This document shows, one piece after another, positions 8,756 through 17,274 of a stretch of 64,000 nucleotides of DNA. The translations under genes and the position numbers were made by a program. The notes below the pieces were generated by a model. The model was not told the origin of the DNA. It did no database searches and saw only the letters and a program-made list of their open reading frames with translations. The first letter of the stretch is position 1. Each line of letters opens with the position of its first letter. The stretch comes from Litoreibacter halocynthiae (GTDB lineage Bacteria; Pseudomonadota; Alphaproteobacteria; Rhodobacterales; Rhodobacteraceae), in assembly GCF_004365635.1 (NCBI RefSeq), contig NZ_SOBH01000002.1:124001-188000 (forward strand), given 5' to 3'.

Positions 8756-9472
8756 GTGAGCGACATGGGCGACTTCACAACCGAAAAACTTTATACACGC
8801 GGCTCTGATCTGACCGACTTGCTGATCAACGCTGCCACCGACGACGACGCATTTGCAGCGCTTACCGACATCCATATGACAGGGGATGATCCGATTGAGT
8901 TCAAAAGCTACAGCTATGAGCAAAACGTCTACCTGCCGCTTATTGCGCGGTGCTACAATGATGTTTGCGATGTGCGCTTGCTTGAGGCTTTGAACGACTA
9001 CGAAGAGCGCCCCTGCATTGTCTACCGCGTGAGCAAGCCGGGCCATGCGCAGGCCGTCGCCGATCTGTTGAAGGCTATCGAGGCTGCGCCGGAACGACTA
9101 TTGCCAGATCTGCGTCGGGAAATGGAAAAAATCCTTGAGAGCTCATCGAAGTTTCTGCCAGCAGCCAGTGACACGAGCTTCATGGCGGGCAAACACCGCG
9201 AGACCCACGCTCATCTTGAACAATCCGTGGCTGACTTCAGCCTGACGGGCGATGTGCTGCGCACATTGCTCGAAGTCAGCCCCGAGGGCGGTTTTTACCC
9301 CGGCGACGGACCCCTGGCAGTGGAGGAGTTGGGCGAGGCCCATGCCCCACGCTGTAACCTGATCGGGGCATTGGGCTACAGCTTTGGCTTCCTCAAAACC
9401 CTCGCGTCCGTCTATCGCGAAGCGGAAGCGCACGGGCTTCGCGTGCTACATCTGCAAGTCTACGGAACTTGA
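8756..9472 (+). CDS. Hypothetical protein, acidic, function unknown
   Basis: A 238-residue soluble, acidic protein that I do not recognise. It starts at GTG 8756 preceded by AAAGG, or at ATG 8765 three codons later. It has no signal peptide, membrane helix or evident catalytic motif; the middle (about 105-165) looks helical and charged, and the C terminus is rich in Ala and Leu. The upstream 135 bases, shared with divergent yajC, are AT-rich (TTTAAATTTAAA just before the start) and probably hold its promoter. Codon use looks like that of its neighbours, so I take it as real. Confidence 0.6.
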   Translation: MSDMGDFTTEKLYTRGSDLTDLLINAATDDDAFAALTDIHMTGDDPIEFKSYSYEQNVYLPLIARCYNDVCDVRLLEALNDYEERPCIVYRVSKPGHAQAVADLLKAIEAAPERLLPDLRREMEKILESSSKFLPAASDTSFMAGKHRETHAHLEQSVADFSLTGDVLRTLLEVSPEGGFYPGDGPLAVEELGEAHAPRCNLIGALGYSFGFLKTLASVYREAEAHGLRVLHLQVYGT

Positions 9473-9549
9473 GCGCCGCCCCCACTTTTCAAACCACTTG
9501 AAAGCGGCCATAAGCAGCGCGCAGATAACATTAAACGAGGACTGATCCC

Positions 9550-10839
9550 ATGCACGACATCCGCATGATCCGCGAGACCCCAGAGGTCTTTGACGCCGCC
9601 ATGAAGCAGCGCAAATCGAATGTGTCCTCGTCCGACGTTCTGGCCATCGACGCCGCCCGCCGCGCCAAGATCAGCGCCGCCGAGGAGGCCAAGGCCGCAC
9701 AGAACGCCGCCTCCAAGGAAGTCGGCGCGGCGAAGGCCAAAGGCGATGAGGCCGAGTTTGAACGCCTGCGCGCTCTGGTGGGCGAGAAGAAAGCCGAAGT
9801 GGCGCGTCTGAATGACGAGGCCAAGCTGGAAGACGACAAGCTGACCGAATTGCTGATGGGCCTGCCCAATCTTCCGATGGAGGGCGTCCCTGAAGGTGAC
9901 AGCGAGGACGACAACGTCGAGATCAACCGATGGGGCACCCCGCGCCGCTTTCCGTTTGCTCCGAAAGAACATTTCGAGCTGCCGGGCGTCGTGCCGGGGA
10001 TGGATTTTGAGACAGCGGCCAAACTGTCCGGCTCGCGCTTTGTGCTGTTGAAGGGCGCTGTGGCACGTCTTCACCGCGCGCTTTCGCAGTTCATGCTGGA
10101 TACCCATGTCGAGAACGGCCTGACCGAGACATGGACCCCCGTTCTGGTGAACGAGGCGATGATGTATGGCACGGGCCAGTTGCCGAAGTTCGGCGAGGAC
10201 AGCTACCAAACGACCAACGGCCAATGGCTGATCCCGACCTCCGAGGTGACGTTAACCAACATCGTCAACGGTGAGACTGTGGACGAGGCCAAGCTGCCGA
10301 TGCGCATGTGCGCGCACTCGCAATGCTTCCGCTCCGAAGCGGGCAGCGCGGGGCGTGACACGTCGGGCATGCTGCGCCAGCACCAGTTCGAGAAGGTCGA
10401 GATGGTGTCGATCACCAAGCCGGAGGACTCGCGGTCGGAGCTGGACCGCATGACTGCCGCCGCCGAGAGCATCCTTGAGACGCTGCTTCTGCCGTTCCGC
10501 ACGGTGGTGCTGTGCACCGGCGACATGGGTTTCGGCGCGCAGCGCACCCATGACATTGAGGTTTGGCTGCCCGGGCAGCAATTATATCGCGAGATCAGCT
10601 CGATTTCGGTCTGTGGTGCGTTCCAAGCGCGGCGGATGAACGCGCGGTTCAAGCCTGCAGATGGTGGCAAGCCTGAATATGTGCACACGCTGAACGGCTC
10701 CGGCCTTGCAGTCGGGCGGTGCCTGATTGCTGTGCTGGAGAACGGTCAGCAGGCGGATGGCTCTGTGGAACTCCCCGTGGCGCTGCACCCGTATCTGGGC
10801 GGCAAAACCACGCTGGACCCGTTCGGCACGCTGATCTAG
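9550..10839 (+). CDS. serS: Seryl-tRNA synthetase
   Basis: A 429-residue class II aminoacyl-tRNA synthetase charging tRNA-Ser. The N-terminal [17 protein letters not shown] leads into the antiparallel coiled-coil arm (about 30-100). Motif 2 is visible as [19 protein letters not shown], and motif 3 as [17 protein letters not shown] near the end. The length matches the family. The start ATG is preceded by ACGAGGA. It begins a plus-strand run of six genes extending to the nlpD-like gene. Confidence 0.96.
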   Translation: MHDIRMIRETPEVFDAAMKQRKSNVSSSDVLAIDAARRAKISAAEEAKAAQNAASKEVGAAKAKGDEAEFERLRALVGEKKAEVARLNDEAKLEDDKLTELLMGLPNLPMEGVPEGDSEDDNVEINRWGTPRRFPFAPKEHFELPGVVPGMDFETAAKLSGSRFVLLKGAVARLHRALSQFMLDTHVENGLTETWTPVLVNEAMMYGTGQLPKFGEDSYQTTNGQWLIPTSEVTLTNIVNGETVDEAKLPMRMCAHSQCFRSEAGSAGRDTSGMLRQHQFEKVEMVSITKPEDSRSELDRMTAAAESILETLLLPFRTVVLCTGDMGFGAQRTHDIEVWLPGQQLYREISSISVCGAFQARRMNARFKPADGGKPEYVHTLNGSGLAVGRCLIAVLENGQQADGSVELPVALHPYLGGKTTLDPFGTLI

Positions 10840-10845
10840 GCGACC

Positions 10846-11415
10846 TTGGCCCGTCGCGCCTATTACCTCAGCCACCCGCAGGTTCGCATTGATCCTGATG
10901 TGGCGATTGAGGCGTGGGGGCTTTCGGATATCGGCCATGCGCGGGTTGCTGCGCTTGTCGCGCGCGGGCTGCCTGATATCGGCGTTGTGTATTCCTCCTT
11001 GGAGGTGAAGGCATTGGAGACCGCCCGCCCTATGGCGGATGCCCTGTGCTGTCCGTTGGTGACTTGCGCGGACATGGGAGAAAATGACCGCTCCACCACG
11101 GGGTTTTTGCCCCCTGCCGAGTTCGAGGCCACAGCAGATCACTTTTTCGAGGAACCGGATGTCAGCGTGCGGGGTTGGGAAACTGCCCGTGCGGCGCAGG
11201 CGAGGATCGTTGAAGCCGTGCAATCCGCATTGCTGGACATCTCTGGTGACGCGCTATTTGTGGGGCATGGCGGGGTTGGCACGTTGCTGCTCTGCGCCCT
11301 GCGCGGGGTAGAGATCGACCGCCGCTACGACCAAGGCCCGGGGGGTGGGCAGGTGTTCGACTGGAAAGTCGGGCATAAGCCAGACGCGGGCTGGAGAAGG
11401 ATGGAAGACTTATGA
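10846..11415 (+). CDS. Histidine phosphatase family protein with altered RHG motif
   Basis: A 189-residue member of the histidine phosphatase (phosphoglycerate mutase-like) superfamily. The catalytic motif, usually RHG, reads YYLSHPQV here: the His is kept but Arg is Ser and Gly is Pro. The C-terminal catalytic His is present in LFVGHGGVGTLLL. The substrate is unknown, and loss of the phosphate-binding Arg makes ordinary activity uncertain. The only early start is TTG at 10846, six bases after the serS stop, and it fits the family's N terminus. The last codons overlap the next gene by four bases. Confidence 0.75.
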   Translation: MARRAYYLSHPQVRIDPDVAIEAWGLSDIGHARVAALVARGLPDIGVVYSSLEVKALETARPMADALCCPLVTCADMGENDRSTTGFLPPAEFEATADHFFEEPDVSVRGWETARAAQARIVEAVQSALLDISGDALFVGHGGVGTLLLCALRGVEIDRRYDQGPGGGQVFDWKVGHKPDAGWRRMEDL

Positions 11416-12116
11416 AGGCTTGGGCAGTACTGATCGCGGCGATAGCGTTTGTGGTTTCGCCGCTTGTTACCGAAGGATTTGCGGGCTTCCGGCCTGACCA
11501 ATTCCCGATCCCGCAAGACGACGCCCCCGTGCAGCCGTCAGGATACGCCTTTTCCATCTGGTCGGTAATCTATCTGTGGTTGCTGGTCTCCGCCGGGATC
11601 GGCATTTGGAAGCATCGTGATAACCCTGCTTGGGAGGCCGCGCGCTTGCCGCTAATCGCGTCGCTCGCGATCGGGGCGTTCTGGATCAAGGTGGCGACGC
11701 TTTCCGTCATTTGGGCGACCGTGTTGATCTGGGCCATGCTGCTGACCGCGATCTGGGCGCTGGTCGCGGGGCGCGCGATCAAACCCGCTTGGGAATTTGC
11801 CTTGCCTGTCGGGTTATATGCAGGGTGGCTGACCGCGGCGTCTTGTGTGTCCATCGGCTTGCTGGGGGCTGGGTATGGCATTGGCGGAAACGCTGTCATG
11901 TGGGCCTTGCTGATGGTTGGCGTGGCGATGCTGATCGGCGTGCTGGTACAAAAACAAGCTTTCGGCATCTGGACCTATGCGCTGGCGCTGGCTTGGGCCT
12001 TGGTCGGCATCATGGTCCGCAATGGAGCCGAGGCCTTGTCCGTCACGCTGTTTGCGCTGGCCGGAGTTGTTGTAATTTCGGGACTGGCCTTGCGTCAGTT
12101 GCGCGCCCAAGCCTGA
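11412..12116 (+). CDS. TspO/tryptophan-rich sensory protein-like membrane protein
   Basis: A 234-residue protein with about seven transmembrane segments and many Trp residues (YAFSIWSVIYLWLL, FWIKVATLSVIWATVLIW). The pattern resembles the longer tryptophan-rich sensory protein relatives of TspO/MBR found in Rhodobacteraceae; it is larger than classical TspO (about 160 residues, five helices), so ligand and role are uncertain. The ATG overlaps the previous stop as ATGA, so translation is probably coupled. Confidence 0.65.
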   Translation: MKAWAVLIAAIAFVVSPLVTEGFAGFRPDQFPIPQDDAPVQPSGYAFSIWSVIYLWLLVSAGIGIWKHRDNPAWEAARLPLIASLAIGAFWIKVATLSVIWATVLIWAMLLTAIWALVAGRAIKPAWEFALPVGLYAGWLTAASCVSIGLLGAGYGIGGNAVMWALLMVGVAMLIGVLVQKQAFGIWTYALALAWALVGIMVRNGAEALSVTLFALAGVVVISGLALRQLRAQA

Positions 12117-12177
12117 CCCCGCTTTACCGACCGCCCAGTTTTCCCTAAAGCTAGGCTAAAAAAGGGCGGTCACTTCC

Positions 12178-12963
12178 ATGCGCATTCTGATTACCAATGA
12201 CGACGGCATCAACGCACCGGGCCTAGAGGTCATTCACGCGATCGCGACCGAGGTCGCTGGTGCCGGTGGAGAGGTCTGGACCGTGGCCCCCGCCTTCGAG
12301 AAATCCGGCGTCGCCCATTGCATCAACTACGCCCACCCCACCATGCTGGTGGAGCTGGGCGAGCGCCGCTTCGCCGCCGAGGGCGCGCCTGCGGATTGCG
12401 TGCTGGCGGGCGTACACGAGGTCATGGGACTGGCCAAGCCGGACCTGATCCTGTCAGGCGTTAACAAAGGCAACAACTCTGCCGAGAACACCGTTTATTC
12501 GGGCACCATCGGGGCCGCCATGGAAGGCGCGCTGCAAGGGGTGAAGTCGATTGCCATGTCGCAATATTTCGGCCCGGACAATGCCAAGCTGAAAAACCAG
12601 TTCGAAGCGTCAGCCCAGCATGGGGCGGCACTTGTCAAAAACCTGCTTGAAAACGGCATTTGGGGCGGTGACGGCTACCAGACCTTCTACAATGTCAACT
12701 TTCCGCCCGTTTCTGGCGCGGCCGTCAAAGGCACCCGTGTGGTGCGCCAAGGCTTGCGGAAAACCGGAGGAATGGGTGTGCAAAGCCACATGCCGCCGAA
12801 CGGGCGCAGGTATCTGTGGATCAAGGGCAATCCGCAGAACACCGACTCCGGCGAGAATACGGATGCCACGGTGAACATCGACGGCTGGATTTCGGTCACG
12901 CCGATGCGCTGCGACCTGACGGCGCATGATTTGCTGGACGATCTGGAGAGCCGCTTGTCATGA
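12178..12963 (+). CDS. surE: 5'/3'-nucleotidase SurE
   Basis: A 261-residue metal-dependent nucleotidase of the stationary-phase survival family. The N terminus [16 protein letters not shown] holds the DD metal pair, and [18 protein letters not shown] near residue 97 is the second signature. It overlaps pcm by four bases, the classical surE-pcm pair. Between the previous gene and this start there is a perfect inverted repeat, GACCGCCC at 12129-12136 and GGGCGGTC at 12164-12171, whose second arm lies where the ribosome-binding site is expected. The spacing is long and its meaning unknown. Confidence 0.95.
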   Translation: MRILITNDDGINAPGLEVIHAIATEVAGAGGEVWTVAPAFEKSGVAHCINYAHPTMLVELGERRFAAEGAPADCVLAGVHEVMGLAKPDLILSGVNKGNNSAENTVYSGTIGAAMEGALQGVKSIAMSQYFGPDNAKLKNQFEASAQHGAALVKNLLENGIWGGDGYQTFYNVNFPPVSGAAVKGTRVVRQGLRKTGGMGVQSHMPPNGRRYLWIKGNPQNTDSGENTDATVNIDGWISVTPMRCDLTAHDLLDDLESRLS

Positions 12964-13613
12964 ATGACGCGGCGACCTCTGAGGCGGAACGCAAAATGCA
13001 GTTCCTCTACGGGCTGCGCTCCAAGGGGGTGATGGACCAACGGGTTCTGACCGCTATGGAGAAGGTTGACCGTGGCGCCTTCGTCACCGGCACATTCTCC
13101 GACCGCGCTTATGAGGACATGCCCCTGCCCATCGCTTGCGGCCAGACCATTTCACAACCGTCGGTTGTGGGGTTGATGACGCAGGCGCTGGACGTGCAGC
13201 CGCGCAACAAGGTGTTGGAAGTCGGCACCGGCTCCGGCTACCAAGCGGCGGTGTTGAGCCACCTCGCCCGCCGCGTCTACAGCGTCGACCGCCATGCGCG
13301 TCTGACACGCCCTGTGCGCAAGCTGTTTCAGGACTTGGACATCCACAACGTCACCATCGTGACCGGTGACGGCAGCTATGGCTTGCCCGAACAAGCGCCC
13401 TTTGATCGCATCCTTGTGACCGCCGCCGCGGAAGATCCTCCCGGCCCCCTCTTGGCGCAACTGCGCGAGGGCGGTATCATGGTTGTGCCGGTGGGGCAGT
13501 CCGACGCGGTGCAAAGCCTGATCAAGGTGACAAAGACCCCGCAAGGGTTTGACTACGAAGAACTAATGCCGGTTCGCTTCGTCCCTCTGCTAGAGGGTTT
13601 GGGGCAGGACTAA
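12960..13613 (+). CDS. pcm: Protein-L-isoaspartate O-methyltransferase
   Basis: A 217-residue SAM-dependent methyltransferase that repairs isoaspartyl residues in damaged proteins. The segment [18 protein letters not shown] precedes the SAM-binding motif [17 protein letters not shown] near residue 80. Post-motifs [20 protein letters not shown] and [11 protein letters not shown] also fit. The length is that of the bacterial enzyme. The start codon overlaps the surE stop (ATGA). Confidence 0.94.
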   Translation: MNDAATSEAERKMQFLYGLRSKGVMDQRVLTAMEKVDRGAFVTGTFSDRAYEDMPLPIACGQTISQPSVVGLMTQALDVQPRNKVLEVGTGSGYQAAVLSHLARRVYSVDRHARLTRPVRKLFQDLDIHNVTIVTGDGSYGLPEQAPFDRILVTAAAEDPPGPLLAQLREGGIMVVPVGQSDAVQSLIKVTKTPQGFDYEELMPVRFVPLLEGLGQD

Positions 13614-13658
13614 ACCAAAAGGCCCAGACATAAGGGCCATGGATTGAGGAAGAAGATT

Positions 13659-14834
13659 ATGCGCAGCAGGCGTTTTAGCAAGATATTGCCTATGGTGGCA
13701 CTGGGATTTGGGCTGTCGGCCTGCGACGGGCAGATCGGGCAAAGCATTGCCAATCTGGATCTGGATTTGCGCGGCACTGCCGGTGGTTTGGACACGTCCA
13801 GCGCGGCTCGCCAAGCGACGGGCACGCGGCCAAGCCCCGACAACAGGGGCGTGATATCCTACCCGAATTACCAAGTGGCCGTGGCCGAACGTGGCGACAC
13901 CGTGTCCTCGGTCGCCGCCCGGATCGGGGTGAACCCGCAAGAATTGGCCAGCTACAACGGGCTGCGCCCCGACGACAAGCTGAACAAAGGCGAGGTTCTG
14001 GCCCTGCGCGGAACGGTTGCGACCGCACCTACAACGGGTGGCAACACCAAGCCACTTGACATTACCGAGATTGCGACGACCGCCATCGGGCGCGCGCCGC
14101 AATCACAGGTCCCGCAAGGCACCGCCAGCAAACGCATCGACGGGCCGGAACCCATTCGCCATCAGGTGGGTCGTGGTGAGACCGCCTACTCCATCTCGCG
14201 GCTGTATAACGTGTCCGCGCGCTCGCTTGCCGAATGGAACGGGCTTGGTCCCGATCTGGAGGTCCGCGAGGGTCAATACCTGCTGATCCCCGTGGCCAAG
14301 GACGGCTCGCCAACGGTGAAAGCGCCGGTTCAGGAGGCCGCGGTTGTGGCTCCCGGCGCTGGCAGCCCCACCCCGCAACCGCCCTCAGCGACAAAACCGC
14401 TTCCGGCCGAGAAGATCGCGCCAAAGGTCACACCGGCCGCGGCCCCTGCCGCAACACCGGCAGCCCCTGCGGCAGCAAGCAAAACGGCGAAACTTCTGGC
14501 ACCGGTGTCCGGCAGCGTGCTGCGTCCATACAAGAAACGTAAGAACGAAGGCATCGACATCTCGGCCAGCACCGGAACTCCGGTCAAAGCGGCTGCCGAT
14601 GGCGAGGTCGCCGCGATCACCCGTGACACGGATCAGGTGCCAATTCTGGTGCTGCGCCACGCCGGAAACCTGCTGACGGTGTATGCCAATATCTCGGATA
14701 TTACGGTGAAAAAGGGCGATAAGGTCTCGCGCGGCAAGACCATTGCGAAAGTTGGCAAGGGCTCCCCGAGCTTCTTGCATTTCGAAGTGCGCGAAGGGTT
14801 TGAAAGCGTCGATCCGGCGCCATTCCTGAAGTAG
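13659..14834 (+). CDS. nlpD: NlpD-like protein: two LysM domains and a degenerate M23/LytM domain
   Basis: A 391-residue exported, probably lipid-anchored protein (leader ending GFGLSACDG). LysM 1 lies at about residues 68-120 (VAERGDTVSSVAARIGV), LysM 2 at about 165-215 (HQVGRGETAYSISRLYNV), then a Pro/Ala-rich linker and a C-terminal LytM domain from about 280. The LytM zinc site is broken: the expected HxGxD reads NEGID, and the expected HLHFE reads FLHFE. Such domains activate amidases rather than cut peptidoglycan, as in E. coli NlpD and EnvC. I set the start at ATG 13659 after GAGGAAGA instead of TTG 13644. It follows surE-pcm as in many Proteobacteria. Confidence 0.88.
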   Translation: MRSRRFSKILPMVALGFGLSACDGQIGQSIANLDLDLRGTAGGLDTSSAARQATGTRPSPDNRGVISYPNYQVAVAERGDTVSSVAARIGVNPQELASYNGLRPDDKLNKGEVLALRGTVATAPTTGGNTKPLDITEIATTAIGRAPQSQVPQGTASKRIDGPEPIRHQVGRGETAYSISRLYNVSARSLAEWNGLGPDLEVREGQYLLIPVAKDGSPTVKAPVQEAAVVAPGAGSPTPQPPSATKPLPAEKIAPKVTPAAAPAATPAAPAAASKTAKLLAPVSGSVLRPYKKRKNEGIDISASTGTPVKAAADGEVAAITRDTDQVPILVLRHAGNLLTVYANISDITVKKGDKVSRGKTIAKVGKGSPSFLHFEVREGFESVDPAPFLK

Positions 14835-14885
14835 CAATTAAGGCGAAAGCGGGGAGCTTTGCAAAAACACTCCTCTCTTTCGTCT

Positions 14886-14913
14886 CAATTCGGCCCGTAA
14901 ATACCCCGAATTG
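14886..14913. repeat. Inverted repeat between nlpD-like gene and Hint gene
   Basis: A perfect 8-bp inverted repeat, CAATTCGG and CCGAATTG, with a 12-base loop. No T-run follows, so it is either a weak terminator for the upstream gene or an operator for the Hint-domain gene 44 bases downstream. Confidence 0.35.
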
Positions 14914-14956
14914 GAGGTCATTGTTCACTTAGCGTAAACAGTGATCGGGGCCTCCA

Positions 14957-16012
14957 ATGCCCATCTACTACGGATATTCCAACGCCATTTTTGGCACGCA
15001 GAGCACGGTCAACGGCTCTGCGCATAACTATGCCTTTGGCCCACCGTCGGGCGGGACATGGTCTTGGACAGGCGTATCCACCAGCTTCCATGTGCGCGAA
15101 AACGACGGCGCAACCCAGTACAATGGTGATCCGACCAACGAACAAATCAGCGCCCAAGAGCAATTTGGCGGGGTGGGCGAGCAAGTTACGCTGATCGATG
15201 GGACCTATTACCAGACGATCTGGGACTACACATTCCAAGTCACCGCGCCCGACGGCACCGTTTATCGCATCGGCGTCATCGACGTTGATTTGAACACCGA
15301 CGACGACGTCCAAGACACCGTCGGCGGGGTTGCGGAAAACGGCTATTATCTGGTGTTCCCTGACGGCGTGCCGCCTGCCGGCGTCAACTATACCATTGGC
15401 GGCATTGTCGAAAACGACAACATGACACCCCATACGGGTCTTGGCGCGCAGGTGGTGTGCTTCGCCGCCGGAACCCTGATCGAGACCGAAAATGGCCCCG
15501 TCGAGGTGCAATATCTGCAACCCGGTGACATGGTCATGACCCGCGATGCCGGGCTTCAGGAACTGACATGGACCGGCGGACGTCGCGTCGAAGCGACAGG
15601 CGATCTGGCCCCCGTCGTCATCACCAAAGGCGCACTTGGCAACGACCGCGATCTGGTGGTCTCGCCCCAGCACCGCATGCTGATCGAGGGCTGGCAGGCC
15701 GAGCTTTTGTTCGGTGAGGCGGAAGTCTTCGTGAAGGCCAAAGACCTTGTGAACGACGATACGATCTATGTCCGCGAAGGCGGCAAGGTCAATTACCACC
15801 ACATTCTGTTCGACGATCACCAAGTGGTGTTTGCTGAAGGGGCAGCTTCCGAGAGCTTCCACCCCGGCCCGCAAGCCCTTGGCGCGTTGGACCAAGGCCC
15901 GCGCGACGAGTTACTGCGCCTCTTCCCTGATCTGGCCCACGTGGCGGCCCCAGTCATGCCCGCCGCGCATATGAGCCTGAAAGGGTTCGAGGCGGCGTGC
16001 TTGCTAAACTGA
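14957..16012 (+). CDS. Hint-domain protein (intact nucleophile)
   Basis: A 351-residue protein. Residues 1-165 are an Asn/Gly/Thr-rich beta domain of unknown role. From Cys168 begins a Hint (hedgehog/intein) domain: VVCFAAGTLIET is block A with the catalytic Cys, and SPQHRMLIEGW near residue 235 is the block B-like His motif. Rhodobacteraceae carry many such Hint_2-type proteins, thought to be secreted and perhaps self-processing; the function is not established. There is no classical signal peptide, so export by a C-terminal signal is possible but not visible. The ATG follows GGGGCCTCCA, an indifferent ribosome site. Confidence 0.78.
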   Translation: MPIYYGYSNAIFGTQSTVNGSAHNYAFGPPSGGTWSWTGVSTSFHVRENDGATQYNGDPTNEQISAQEQFGGVGEQVTLIDGTYYQTIWDYTFQVTAPDGTVYRIGVIDVDLNTDDDVQDTVGGVAENGYYLVFPDGVPPAGVNYTIGGIVENDNMTPHTGLGAQVVCFAAGTLIETENGPVEVQYLQPGDMVMTRDAGLQELTWTGGRRVEATGDLAPVVITKGALGNDRDLVVSPQHRMLIEGWQAELLFGEAEVFVKAKDLVNDDTIYVREGGKVNYHHILFDDHQVVFAEGAASESFHPGPQALGALDQGPRDELLRLFPDLAHVAAPVMPAAHMSLKGFEAACLLN

Positions 16013-16139
16013 TGGCGCTCTTTGCGGACTTTGCCACCGTTTGCCTTGGGGAATTCAACGACCGCTTCCGGACCCAAAAGACTGTGACAGAAATCGACGG
16101 CTCATGGACAGACTTTTCTGATCCACCACTTTGATACTC

Positions 16140-16247
16140 TGGGTCACATACAAAGTCGACGCTGGCCGGCTTGAAGTCTATTGACCTCTGGTGCTGGTGA
16201 GGATGGTTGTAGTGATTAACGAAGATATTGATCTTCAGTGGGGCCAT
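16140..16247 (-). pseudogene. Transposase C-terminal fragment, IS3/IS481-like
   Basis: The minus-strand frame reads INIFVNHYNHPHQHQRSIDF and then KPASVDF. This fits the end of DDE integrase cores, whose pattern is F-V-x-H-Y-N-H-x-R-x-H-x-S-L, a spacer and P-A-D-V-x-F. Only about 36 codons are recognisable; nothing upstream in any frame continues the transposase, because the C45 gene ends 47 bases away. I read it as the remnant of an old insertion. No terminal inverted repeats or target duplication were seen. The flanking parts of the 16013-16293 interval show no gene. Confidence 0.5.
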
Positions 16248-16293
16248 TTACGCTTTTGTGGACAAATTTTTCATCGCAATCGAACTTTGTCCT

Positions 16294-17265
16294 TCAAGCC
16301 GCGCCAGGTATTTGGACTTGCCGCCGTCCTTCATTGAAATCATCCATCGCGAAGCTCCACGTAGTGCCGGGCCAACGGACTTCCATCTGTTGGAGCCGAG
16401 GCCGGTATATGGCAGTGTATAGCGTGCCAAAGCCAGCATCGAATGCTGTGGAATAGAGCGGAGGCTTCAGAAACGCACCGATGAACTTCTCCTCCGGGTC
16501 GCGGTGGAGCGTCAAGCGTTGCAGCAAGAACCGCTCACGCTCGACCGTGGCGGTGAACCGGGCGTGGCTGACCCATTCAACATTCTCTTGGTGGTTTGTG
16601 GCCACAGCGGCATGGGTGATGACGGCAGGCCGGTCGGGCGCCATCATCGCGGTTAAATAGCGGCGTTTGGCGTCCAAGACAGTAACGTTGTAGCTCATGT
16701 GGGTTGGAACGCGAGCCAGCACAGCGCCGGCCTCTTCCGCTGTCGCACAGGTTTGTAACACGTATCGCAAAATCAGTGGCACCCCGAAGCCATCGCCAAC
16801 AACGCGCCGCCCACCAAAAGTCAAGGAAATCGCTAGGCCCGCATCGTTCATGCCGTCGACCAATCCCCACAGCCCGTCCGAGGTGCCTAGTACCCGTCGA
16901 CCCTGCCAACCTGTATGCAGGATCAAGCTGTCAAACGCGTTAGGATTGTAGTCGTAGTTGCGTACCATGACCGGTTCTTTGCCCGGCCAAATCGCTTGGC
17001 TACAACCCGCAAGATACGGCGGCGGGCAATAGAAGCTTAGAAACCGCGCGGCCTGATCACCACCACCTGCCAAATCGCACAGGTCATCATACAGCGGCAC
17101 GATCTCGGGCATGTGCTCTTTGAGGGCACGCCTGCTTTCCAGATAACTGGCGCGCGCAGTATCCCCCTCTTTGAGCCACCAACGTTTGTAGTCAGGCCAA
17201 TATTCGGCGAAAAGCCCGGCCCATTTAGGACCGGGCGCTTCTTCGCTGAGGGCGCGCCAATGCAT
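16294..17265 (-). CDS. C45-family autoproteolytic acyltransferase/hydrolase
   Basis: A 323-residue Ntn-hydrolase-fold protein of the C45 peptidase family (acyl-CoA:6-aminopenicillanate acyltransferase-like). The likely self-cleavage site and nucleophile is Gly87-Cys88 in YLAGCSQAIW, followed by VMVRNYDYNP and GTSDGLWGLVDGMNDAGL, which match the core strands of the fold. Family members hydrolyse or transfer acyl groups on amides; the substrate is unknown here. It is the last gene of a four-gene minus-strand operon, nine bases after the ATP-grasp gene, which suggests it acts on the amide that enzyme makes. Confidence 0.78.
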   Translation of the reverse strand: MHWRALSEEAPGPKWAGLFAEYWPDYKRWWLKEGDTARASYLESRRALKEHMPEIVPLYDDLCDLAGGGDQAARFLSFYCPPPYLAGCSQAIWPGKEPVMVRNYDYNPNAFDSLILHTGWQGRRVLGTSDGLWGLVDGMNDAGLAISLTFGGRRVVGDGFGVPLILRYVLQTCATAEEAGAVLARVPTHMSYNVTVLDAKRRYLTAMMAPDRPAVITHAAVATNHQENVEWVSHARFTATVERERFLLQRLTLHRDPEEKFIGAFLKPPLYSTAFDAGFGTLYTAIYRPRLQQMEVRWPGTTWSFAMDDFNEGRRQVQIPGAA

Positions 17266-17274
17266 GCCGTCTCC

